Positions 15,531-21,927 of a DNA stretch of 21,927 nucleotides are shown piece by piece. The translations under genes were made by a program, and so were the position numbers. The DNA lies in assembly GCA_905214995.1 (NCBI GenBank), contig CAJMOT010000028.1:1-21927 (forward strand), written 5' to 3'. This DNA comes from an uncultured bacterium (GTDB taxonomy: Bacteria > Verrucomicrobiota > Verrucomicrobiia > Opitutales > Intestinicryptomonadaceae). Position 1 is the stretch's first letter; each line of letters begins with the position of its first letter. The notes beneath the pieces were generated by a model that saw nothing but the letters and a program-made list of their open reading frames with translations, was not told the DNA's origin and searched no databases.

Positions 15531-16814
15531 ATGTTCGGGATTTTTAGGGACAGGAAGACGAAGAGCGCAAAGCTGCTTTTTGAGACGGCGTGCAAGGTGT
15601 ACAATTACCGCAGGGATGTCATGGACGCCGAAGACGCAAAAAACCTCGGCGGCATGATAAAGGAGCTCGACGAGGCGATACTCGACGGGAAAGTCGGAAC
15701 GAAGGAATACGAAGGGCTCTCCGGGAGGCTCGAAAAGCTGATGAAAAAGTGCGGCGGAAGGGTTTATCCGGCGTCGTCGTGGACGGAAAACGTGGACACG
15801 GTGATAGTCGTGGGGATAGTCGCGCTCGGCATACGCAGCTTTTTTTTGCAGCCGTTCAAGATACCGACGAACTCGATGTATCCGTCGTTCTACGGAATGA
15901 CGGCGGAGGCCTACGCGCCGGGCGAGGACGCGCCCAACCTGCCCGAGCGCGCGGCGAGGTTCCTATTGAAGGGCGCGGGGAACTATTCGCTCGAAGCTCC
16001 GGCGGACGGCGACATGCTGCTTGAAATAAACTCCCCGCAGACGGCGCGGTTCAGGGGAGGGTTTCTGAGCTTCGAAGAGAAAAACGTGCGCAAATATTTC
16101 GGGCTGTGGCCTGCACGCGAAAGGCAGTACCGCTTTGAGGTCGGCGGGCGGCCGCTCGAACTGAACCTCCCCGCGGACTTCTCGCTCGACTCCGTAATAG
16201 CGGAGGCCCTGCCGATAGGGGGCGCCAAAGACATAATAGAGTATCTGAACGCCGCGCACGAGCGCAACATGATAGTATCGAAGGACGGCAGGCTCTTCAT
16301 AAACTACGGCCCCGTCAAGAGAGGCGACCGCGTGATAAATTTCGACATTTTAAGCGGCGACATGCTCTTTGTCGACAGGTTCACGTACAACTTCAAAAAG
16401 CCGAAGATCGGGGACTCCATAGTGTTTCTGACGAAGTACTGCGACGGAATGACCGCCATGAACAACGGGGTTCCGGACGACAAGTATTACATAAAGAGGC
16501 TCGTGGGGCTCGGCGGCGACGAGCTGAAAGTTGAGGGCGACGCGCTGCTGCGCAACGGCAAGCCCATAACGGGCTCTCCGGCATTCGGCAAAAACGCCAA
16601 AAAAGAGGGGCTGTACGGCGGGTATTCGGCGGACGGCGCGCTCGCCGGCGGCAAGAGCGTGAAAGTCGAAGAGGGGCACTATTACGCGATGGGCGACAAT
16701 TCCCGCAATTCGCTCGACAGCCGCTATTGGGGGCAGGTTCCGGCAAAGGCGCTGGTCGGGAAGTCGCTGATAATTTTCTATCCGTTCACCTCGCGCTGGG
16801 GCGCCACAAAGTAG
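15531..16814 (+). CDS. lepB: Signal peptidase I with a large inserted domain
   Basis: The ATG at 15531 (GAGAG just upstream) gives 427 residues. An N-terminal cytoplasmic, helical stretch of about 85 residues precedes a membrane segment VDTVIVVGIVALGIRSFFLQ. The nucleophile is Ser115 in IPTNSMYPS and the general base is Lys322 in YYIKRLVGLGGDEL. Box E, AMGDNSRNSLDSRYWGQV, follows near the C-terminus. It cuts signal peptides from exported proteins on the outer face of the inner membrane. The distance Ser-Lys is 207 residues, against 55 in E. coli LepB, because about 150 extra residues (roughly 121-285) are inserted after the Ser box. That insert has no motif I recognise. A run of eight T (15840-15847) lies inside the gene just before the catalytic Ser. 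It sits between lepA and the secA region, so the neighbourhood is about protein export. Confidence 0.95.
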   Translation: MFGIFRDRKTKSAKLLFETACKVYNYRRDVMDAEDAKNLGGMIKELDEAILDGKVGTKEYEGLSGRLEKLMKKCGGRVYPASSWTENVDTVIVVGIVALGIRSFFLQPFKIPTNSMYPSFYGMTAEAYAPGEDAPNLPERAARFLLKGAGNYSLEAPADGDMLLEINSPQTARFRGGFLSFEEKNVRKYFGLWPARERQYRFEVGGRPLELNLPADFSLDSVIAEALPIGGAKDIIEYLNAAHERNMIVSKDGRLFINYGPVKRGDRVINFDILSGDMLFVDRFTYNFKKPKIGDSIVFLTKYCDGMTAMNNGVPDDKYYIKRLVGLGGDELKVEGDALLRNGKPITGSPAFGKNAKKEGLYGGYSADGALAGGKSVKVEEGHYYAMGDNSRNSLDSRYWGQVPAKALVGKSLIIFYPFTSRWGATK

Positions 16815-16831
16815 CGGCGGGAAATAAAAAC

Positions 16832-16859
16832 TTGGCAAGCCCGCCCAAAAGCGTATCTT
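16832..16859 (+). promoter_or_regulatory. Probable sigma-70-type promoter before the small secreted gene and secA
   Basis: TTGGCA (16832-16837, five of six consensus positions) is followed after 16 bases by TATCTT (16854-16859, four of six). Transcription would begin near 16866, a few bases before the ATG at 16870. This supports the view that the small secreted gene and secA form their own transcription unit. It is called by pattern only. Confidence 0.4.
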
Positions 16860-16869
16860 TTTTCGGAAT

Positions 16870-17268
16870 ATGGCAAAAATTGCACATGGGGTATCGGTTG
16901 CGCTCGGCTTTGCGGTCGCGTGCATGCACGCCCTGTGCGGGGCGGAAAAGCCCGAGACGCGCCCGGGGGCGTATTCCGACGACGCCTTTTTGCCGGGCGT
17001 TCTGCGGACCGCCGACGCCTCCTGCGCCCGCCCCGAGGATCCGCGCAAGAACAGGCCCAAGGAGCGCATCGCGCGCGCGCCGAAATCGGAAAAGCAGGCG
17101 GCGCATCATTCCGCGCAGGCCGAATTTTTCTGCGCCCAGCCCCTCCCGCGCCCGTCCGTCCCGAGGGGGAATTTCTGCGGCGCCGTCCGCGGGCGGATTG
17201 AGACTTTTCCGTTCAGCCCCCAAATTTTTCGGCGTTCAAACCCGATAAGGGCGCCGTCCGCGGCATGA
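16870..17268 (+). CDS. Small secreted protein directly upstream of secA, candidate SecM-like arrest regulator
   Basis: I recognise no domain family. The 132-residue product starts with a signal-peptide-like stretch (AKIAHGVSVALGFAVACMHALCGA) followed by a Pro/Arg/Ala-rich, apparently unstructured region. Codon use follows the strong GC-ending bias of the neighbours, which supports real coding. The C-terminus is FSPQIFRRSNPIRAPSAA: Arg127-Ala128-Pro129 stand three residues from the end. E. coli SecM, a secreted regulator encoded directly before secA, stalls at a C-terminal sequence ending GIRAGP; ApdA and ApdP arrest peptides use RAPG and RAPP. Position before secA, export signal, lack of a domain and the Arg-Ala-Pro motif together suggest a nascent-chain sensor of Sec activity. 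No ribosome site is seen before the ATG at 16870 and Met18 (16921) is a possible but less likely start, since it would lose the signal. Confidence 0.5.
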   Translation: MAKIAHGVSVALGFAVACMHALCGAEKPETRPGAYSDDAFLPGVLRTADASCARPEDPRKNRPKERIARAPKSEKQAAHHSAQAEFFCAQPLPRPSVPRGNFCGAVRGRIETFPFSPQIFRRSNPIRAPSAA

Positions 17269-17269
17269 A

Positions 17270-17286
17270 CCGGAGGGATTCTCCGG
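17270..17286 (+). promoter_or_regulatory. Hairpin directly after the stop of the small secreted gene, containing a GGAGG
   Basis: CCGGAG (17270-17275) pairs with CTCCGG (17281-17286) around a 5-base loop. The stem begins two bases after the TGA at 17266-17268 and encloses the sequence GGAGGG. A ribosome paused at the Arg-Ala-Pro codons (17248-17256) would reach to about this hairpin. A regulatory role is inferred from position only. Confidence 0.35.
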
Positions 17287-17299
17287 CGGCGGAGGGCGC

Positions 17300-17337
17300 G
17301 CGGCCGCACGCTTTTCCCGACCGTCCGCTGCGGCCGC
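17300..17337 (+). repeat. GC-rich inverted repeat in the secA leader
   Basis: GCGGCCGCA (17300-17308) pairs with TGCGGCCGC (17329-17337) around a 20-base loop. Both arms contain the 8-base palindrome GCGGCCGC. No T-run follows, so it is not an obvious terminator; it may be part of the leader RNA fold before secA. Confidence 0.4.
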
Positions 17338-17358
17338 ATCCAGCAATAAAACACATTG

Positions 17359-17374
17359 GCGCCGGAACCGGCGC
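17359..17374 (+). promoter_or_regulatory. Tight hairpin covering the ribosome-binding region of secA
   Basis: GCGCCG (17359-17364) pairs with CGGCGC (17369-17374) around a GAAC tetraloop. It ends 8 bases before the secA ATG at 17383, where a Shine-Dalgarno sequence would be expected; none is visible. The same hexamer GCGCCG also occurs at 17251-17256 as the Ala-Pro codons of the upstream gene, so it could compete for CGGCGC. Regulatory function is inferred. Confidence 0.4.
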
Positions 17375-17382
17375 AAGACTCC

Positions 17383-20300
17383 ATGATAGCAAAAATTCTG
17401 AAACTTTTCGCGGGAAGCCACTACAAGCGTTTCTATAAAAAGGCTCGCCCGATAGTCGCAAAAATCAACAAAATAGAGGAGCAATACCAGTCGCTCACCG
17501 ACGAGCAGCTCCGCGCAAAAACCGACGAGTTCCGCGCCAGATACGCCAAGGGCGAATCGCTCGACTCCATGCTGCCGGAGGCCTTCGCCGCGGTCAAGAA
17601 TGCCGCGCGCCGCCTCTGCGGAAAAACCGTCACCGTCTGCGGGCACGAAATCAAGTGGGAGATGATCCACTATGACGTCCAGCTGATAGGCGGCATAGCG
17701 CTCCACCAAAACATGATCGCCGAAATGGCGACGGGCGAAGGCAAGACGCTCGTCTCCACCCTGCCGCTTTACCTCAACGCCATAACCGGCAAGGGCTGCC
17801 ACCTCGTGACCGTCAACGAATACCTCGCCAAGCGCGACTCCGAATGGATGGGATACCTGTACAATTTCCTCGGGGTTTCGGTGTCGTGGATTTACAACAT
17901 GCAGGACATGGCGGAAAAGGCCGAGGCCTACAAGGCGGACATCACCTACGGCACGGCGAGCGAATTCGGCTTCGACTACCTGCGCGACAACGGCATGGCG
18001 ACTTCCGCCGCCGCCCAAGTGCAGCGCGGGCACTACTACTGCATAGTAGACGAAGTGGACTCAATCCTCATCGACGAGGCGCGCACGCCGCTGATAATCT
18101 CCGGCCCCGTAGATGAAGACCGCGAGCCGCCGTTCATGGCGCTCAAGCCGCACATCGAGCGCGTGGTAAAGCTCCAGACGCAGCTCTGCAACAAGCTCGC
18201 CAACGGGGTTCTCGCGCTGGTAAAGGAAGACAAGGAGCTCTCGGAAGAGGATGTCATTAAGCTTTGGCAGGTCAAAATGGGCGCGCCCAAAAACAGGATT
18301 TTGCGGCAGCTGATGGAGCACGGCGACATACGCCGCAAGCTCGACAAAATCGACATGGAAATGGCCGCCGACTTCCGCAAGGAGGAGCGCTTCCGCCGCA
18401 AGGAGGAGCTGTATTACGTGATCGACGAAAAGCAGCTGACGAGCGACCTCACCGAAAAGGGGCGCAACGCCGTGCACCCCGAAAATCCCGACGCCTTTGT
18501 GCTGCCCGACCTGCCGACCATATTTGTCGAAATCGACTCCGACAAATCTATGTCCGCGCAGGAAAAGCAGGAGGCGAAACTGCGCGCGGAGGACAAATTC
18601 ATCGCCATATCCGAGGACATCCACTGCGTCAGCCAGCTGCTGCGCGCGTACTCGATATACGAAAAGGACGTAGAATACGTCGTGCAGGGAGGCAAGGTGC
18701 ACATAGTCGACCCGAACACGGGGCGCATAATGTACGGAAGGCGGTGGAGCGAGGGCCTTCACCAGGCTGTCGAGGCAAAGGAGAACGTCGCCATAGAAAA
18801 GGAGACCAAGACCTACGCCACCATCACCATCCAAAACTATTTCCGCCTGTACGAAAAGCTCGCGGGCATGACGGGCACCGCCGAGACGGAGGCGCAGGAA
18901 TTCCACGACATCTACGGGCTCAACGTCATGGCGATTCCCACGAACAAGCCCTGCCGCAGAATCGACAAAAACGACGTCATATACAAGACGCGCCGCGAAA
19001 AGTACAAGGCGGCAATCGAGGAAATCAAGGCGTCGCACGAGCGCGGGCAGCCGGTGCTCGTGGGCACGGCGTCCGTCGAGGCGAGCGAGGTTCTCAGCAG
19101 AATGCTCGACCGCTACAAAATCCCCCACACCGTTCTAAACGCCAAGCTCCACGAGCAGGAGGCCGACATCATCGCCCACGCGGGAGAAAAGGGGGTGGTC
19201 ACAATCGCCACCAACATGGCGGGGCGCGGCACGGACATCAAACTCGGCGAGGGCGTCGAGGAGCTCGGCGGGCTCTACGTGCTCGGCACCGAGCGCCACG
19301 AATCGCGCCGCATAGACAGGCAGCTGCGCGGACGATGCGCCCGACAGGGCGACAGGGGCGTCTCCAAATTCCTCATTTCGCTCGAGGACGACCTCATGCG
19401 CATATTCGGCAACAGCCCGATGGCCAAAATCCTCAACAAGACCTTCCAAGAGGGGGTTCCGCTCGACCACCCGCTTCTCAACCGCTCGATAGAGCGCGCG
19501 CAAAAGACCATAGAAAACCAGCATTATTCGAGCCGCAAGAGGATGCTGCAATTCGACGACGTCCTCAACAAGCAGCGCGAAATAATCTACGGCCTGCGCA
19601 ACGAGTCCCTCTCCGACGCCGACGTGCGCCCGATGCTCTTCGACTTCATAAAGGACGAACTCGACGAGCGCATATCCTCGACAATTCCGGAGCCGGAGTC
19701 CGCGCAGGAGGCCGACTACCAGGCGCTGTGCAGCTGGGTGACGAGCCGCTTCCCGATAGCGGTCATTCCCGAGCAGCTCAAAGGCAAATCCGCCGACGAG
19801 ATCAGGGAAACTATCGTCAAGGAAATCGAGGCCGTCTACAAAATCCGCGAGGAGGTCGAAGACCCCGCCGCGCTGAAAGCCATAGAGAGGTTCGTGCTTT
19901 TGCGCGCGCTCGACAAAAACTGGCAGGACCACCTCACGGAGATGGAGGATCTGCGCCGCAGCATCGGCCTGCGCGGGTACGGGCAAAAGGACCCGCTCAA
20001 CGAATACAAGAGCGAGGCGTTCAAATATTTTGAAACGCTGATGTCGAGAATCAGAAACGACGTGTGCATCGGGCTATTCCGCAGCGCGTCGAGCCTTGAA
20101 GTCTTGCAGGCGATGATAGAAAAAATGCAGCGCAAGTTCGGCGACCGCGCCGACGCCGCGGCTTCGGCGGAGCGGTCGGAAGCGTCCTCCGCGCCGCACA
20201 AGCCCGCCGACGGCGAGCCCAAGAGGGAGATAAAGCTGCCCAACATCGAGCGCAAAATCGAGCTTCCAAAAATCGGCAGAAACGACGCGGTAGTGATAGC

Positions 20301-20385
20301 CAAAAACGGCGAAGAGGTCGAAATGAAGTTCAAAAAGGCCGAGCCCCTCATACGCAACGAGGGCTGGCGGCTGGTTAAATGGTAG
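17383..20385 (+). CDS. secA: Protein translocase ATPase SecA with a non-zinc C-terminus
   Basis: The ATG at 17383 gives 1000 residues starting MIAKILKLFAGSHYKRFYKK; the in-frame TTG at 17356 adds nine unlikely residues. SecA motifs are complete: Walker A MATGEGKT (115-122), NEYLAKRDSEWMG, TYGTASEFGFDYLRDN, the DEAD-type DEVDSILIDEARTPLIISGP (223 on), MTGTAETEAQEF, and motif VI region NMAGRGTDIKLGEGV with RQLRGRCARQGD. An extra helical, charged stretch (about 255-390) lengthens the protein compared with E. coli SecA (901). SecA drives proteins through SecYEG. The C-terminus has IGRND (964-968), which normally opens the zinc motif DPCPCGSGKKYK, but here continues AVVIAKNGEEVEMKFKKAEP and ends without any Cys, so the zinc/SecB-binding tail is missing. 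Its stop overlaps the lnt start. Confidence 0.98.
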   Translation: MIAKILKLFAGSHYKRFYKKARPIVAKINKIEEQYQSLTDEQLRAKTDEFRARYAKGESLDSMLPEAFAAVKNAARRLCGKTVTVCGHEIKWEMIHYDVQLIGGIALHQNMIAEMATGEGKTLVSTLPLYLNAITGKGCHLVTVNEYLAKRDSEWMGYLYNFLGVSVSWIYNMQDMAEKAEAYKADITYGTASEFGFDYLRDNGMATSAAAQVQRGHYYCIVDEVDSILIDEARTPLIISGPVDEDREPPFMALKPHIERVVKLQTQLCNKLANGVLALVKEDKELSEEDVIKLWQVKMGAPKNRILRQLMEHGDIRRKLDKIDMEMAADFRKEERFRRKEELYYVIDEKQLTSDLTEKGRNAVHPENPDAFVLPDLPTIFVEIDSDKSMSAQEKQEAKLRAEDKFIAISEDIHCVSQLLRAYSIYEKDVEYVVQGGKVHIVDPNTGRIMYGRRWSEGLHQAVEAKENVAIEKETKTYATITIQNYFRLYEKLAGMTGTAETEAQEFHDIYGLNVMAIPTNKPCRRIDKNDVIYKTRREKYKAAIEEIKASHERGQPVLVGTASVEASEVLSRMLDRYKIPHTVLNAKLHEQEADIIAHAGEKGVVTIATNMAGRGTDIKLGEGVEELGGLYVLGTERHESRRIDRQLRGRCARQGDRGVSKFLISLEDDLMRIFGNSPMAKILNKTFQEGVPLDHPLLNRSIERAQKTIENQHYSSRKRMLQFDDVLNKQREIIYGLRNESLSDADVRPMLFDFIKDELDERISSTIPEPESAQEADYQALCSWVTSRFPIAVIPEQLKGKSADEIRETIVKEIEAVYKIREEVEDPAALKAIERFVLLRALDKNWQDHLTEMEDLRRSIGLRGYGQKDPLNEYKSEAFKYFETLMSRIRNDVCIGLFRSASSLEVLQAMIEKMQRKFGDRADAAASAERSEASSAPHKPADGEPKREIKLPNIERKIELPKIGRNDAVVIAKNGEEVEMKFKKAEPLIRNEGWRLVKW

Positions 20386-21927
20386 GGGAGGCCAAAATAA
20401 AAAACGCCGCGCGCCTCATGGCTGTGGCGTTTTCCTTTTTTCTCTACGCGGCATCCTTTGAGCCGTGGGGAGTCGCCGAATGCGCATACGTGTTCGCAGT
20501 TCCGGCGATCCTCGCGGCGCGCTCGCTGTTTTCCGAAATCCCCGCGCCGAAGCCTCCCGAACCGGCGGTTCGGCGCAGGAGGCGTTCCGGGCCGGACTTC
20601 CTCGAAATCCCAAGCGACGAGGAGGGCGCGTGCGCTCCCCAAAAGGAGGAGCCCCGCGCGCTCGCGCTGTGGCTAATATCCACATTCGCGTTCTCATACG
20701 CGGCGTGGGCGGCGATGCTCGCGTGGCTCAGGCACGTCTACCCGCCGGCGGGTTGGGTCGCCGCGCTGCTTTTGCCGCTCATAATATCGGGATTGTTCGT
20801 GTGGCCGTGGTTCGCGCTGCTGCCCAAGCTCCTTCCCCCCCTGCGCGACGACCCCGCAAAAAGGCTGCTGCGCTACGGGGGCATTGCGGGCGCGTGGGTG
20901 TGCCTCGAATGGCTGAGGGCGCATCTGTTTACGGGGTTTCCGTGGCTGCTGCTCGCGCATTCGCAGTGGCGCAGGCCCGCGGCGATTCAGACGGCGGAGT
21001 TCGGCGGGGTCTGGATGGTGTCGTTCATCGTCATATTCTTCAACCTCGCCGCGGCGGAATACGTATGGCGGCTCTACGCGCGGCAGAAGTTCAGGATATC
21101 CGACAATTTTTCAACGCGCCCGCCGTTCGGGAGGTTTTGCCCTGAAATATACGCGGCTATGCTCTTCGCAATGGCGGGGCTTTTCGTGTACGTCAAAAAC
21201 CTGCCCTCGCGCGCAAACGAAATCCCCGCATTCCGCGCCGGCATGGTGCAGACCGACTTCGCCGGAATTTTGAAATGGAACGACGCCCTCGCCGAAGACA
21301 ACATGCGCGTGATTTCCAGGCTGACGGCGGGCCTAAAATCCGCGCGCGCCGACGTCGCCCTATGGCCGGAGGCGGCAACCCCTCCGCGCTGGCCGGTAAT
21401 AGGCTGCCCGCCGATGCGCGAATGGATAGAAAGGCTGTCGAAATCGACCGGCCTTCCGATACTGATGGGCAATATGGCGTATTTTGAGGACTCCAAAAAG
21501 GCGCAAAACGGGGCGTTTTTCGTATCGCCCGAAACGGGGCTCTCGGGTGAATTTTACGGCAAGCGCAAACTCGTCCCCTTCGGCGAATACGTCCCGAAAT
21601 GGGCGTCGCCCATCGGGAAGGTCGTCCCCGTAGGCGACATGGCGCGCGGCGAGTCCGAAGCCCCGATTTCCGCGCGCATCGCGGGCAAGGACTACAAAAT
21701 CGGCCCCATGATATGCTATGAGGACATATTCCCGCAGCTCGGGCGCGATATGGTTCTCAACGGCGCGGACATTCTCTTCGTCTGCACCAACGACTCATGG
21801 TATGGACGCGAGGGCGGAGCCTGGCAGCACGCGGCGCACTCGGCTCTGCAGGCGGCGGCGACGCGCAGGCCGCTCGTGCGCTCATCCAACAACGGGCTCA
21901 GCGCGGTGTTCGACCAATACGGGAGAA
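20379..21927 (+). CDS. lnt: Apolipoprotein N-acyltransferase, 3' end outside the window
   Basis: An open frame runs from the ATG at 20379 (overlapping the secA stop by 7 bases) to the right edge without a stop, giving at least 516 residues. About six hydrophobic segments cover the first 280 residues, then comes a nitrilase-like domain beginning RAGMVQTDFAGILKW. The catalytic triad is visible: Glu331 in LWPEAATPP, Lys395 in YGKRKLVPFGEYVP and Cys446 in MICYEDIFP; TNDSWYG and SNNGLSAVFDQYGR follow as in other Lnt proteins. It adds the third acyl chain to lipoproteins at the outer side of the inner membrane, consistent with a Gram-negative cell. A charged cytoplasmic or loop insert with RRRRR lies near residues 65-95, between the first and second hydrophobic regions. 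Overlap suggests co-translation with secA. Confidence 0.96.
   Translation, partial: MVGEAKIKNAARLMAVAFSFFLYAASFEPWGVAECAYVFAVPAILAARSLFSEIPAPKPPEPAVRRRRRSGPDFLEIPSDEEGACAPQKEEPRALALWLISTFAFSYAAWAAMLAWLRHVYPPAGWVAALLLPLIISGLFVWPWFALLPKLLPPLRDDPAKRLLRYGGIAGAWVCLEWLRAHLFTGFPWLLLAHSQWRRPAAIQTAEFGGVWMVSFIVIFFNLAAAEYVWRLYARQKFRISDNFSTRPPFGRFCPEIYAAMLFAMAGLFVYVKNLPSRANEIPAFRAGMVQTDFAGILKWNDALAEDNMRVISRLTAGLKSARADVALWPEAATPPRWPVIGCPPMREWIERLSKSTGLPILMGNMAYFEDSKKAQNGAFFVSPETGLSGEFYGKRKLVPFGEYVPKWASPIGKVVPVGDMARGESEAPISARIAGKDYKIGPMICYEDIFPQLGRDMVLNGADILFVCTNDSWYGREGGAWQHAAHSALQAAATRRPLVRSSNNGLSAVFDQYGR

Noticed and set aside
16816..16863. Possible terminator after lepB: GGCGGG / CCCGCC stem followed by six T
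   Set aside because: The stem is only 6 bases with an 18-base loop and the T-run is 12 bases away; the region overlaps promoter-like boxes, so I do not call it a terminator.
16786..17223. Minus-strand open frame covering the small secreted gene before secA
   Set aside because: It runs into the end of lepB and has no signal, domain or ribosome site; the plus-strand frame has the better codon pattern and a promoter-like sequence.

Overview
The window reads as a chromosomal stretch from a GC-rich, Gram-negative bacterium. Outer-membrane biology is explicit: a TonB-dependent receptor, a periplasmic binding protein with a plain signal peptidase I signal, and apolipoprotein N-acyltransferase. Codon use is GC-rich but with very frequent ATA isoleucine codons. 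The mix of a glucuronoyl-esterase-like CE15 protein, a lepA-lepB-secA-lnt block and an unusual SecA tail makes me favour Verrucomicrobiota (Opitutae-like). That is an inference from gene style, not a marker-gene result. I see no rRNA, tRNA, CRISPR or insertion sequence.

Region 1 (1-6256, plus strand) is about iron. A di-haem oxidoreductase of the DUF1111 family runs in from the left edge and is broken by a -1 change in a run of six C exactly at its third haem-binding motif. It is followed by a tightly packed operon: a chorismatase/RidA-like enzyme, two FecCD-type permeases, an ATPase and a periplasmic binding protein. The four transport genes match the YclNOPQ / CeuBCDE / FatDCB catechol-siderophore importer type.

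Region 2 (6310-9979, minus strand) converges on Region 1. Three genes with 4-base overlaps are read in the order PLP-dependent histidine-type decarboxylase, NimA-like flavin-binding protein, TonB-dependent receptor. Together the two operons supply outer- and inner-membrane import plus two small-molecule enzymes (from chorismate and from an amino acid), suggesting a metallophore system whose assembly enzymes, if any, lie outside the window.

Region 3 (10132-13516) is a set of single genes: a uracil-DNA-glycosylase-family protein, an HdeD/DUF308 membrane protein, a secreted CE15 esterase, and an Fe/Mn superoxide dismutase with a Tat-like signal. Clear bidirectional terminators lie between convergent pairs.

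Region 4 (13670-21927, plus strand) is protein synthesis and export: lepA, lepB, a small secreted protein of unknown family, secA and the start of lnt. The small protein lies directly before secA, has a signal peptide, and ends in a Pro-Ile-Arg-Ala-Pro stretch resembling the SecM (GIRAGP) and ApdA/ApdP (RAPG/RAPP) translation-arrest motifs; the 114 bases between it and secA can fold into hairpins. I consider this candidate SecM-like regulator of secA the most interesting item in the window.
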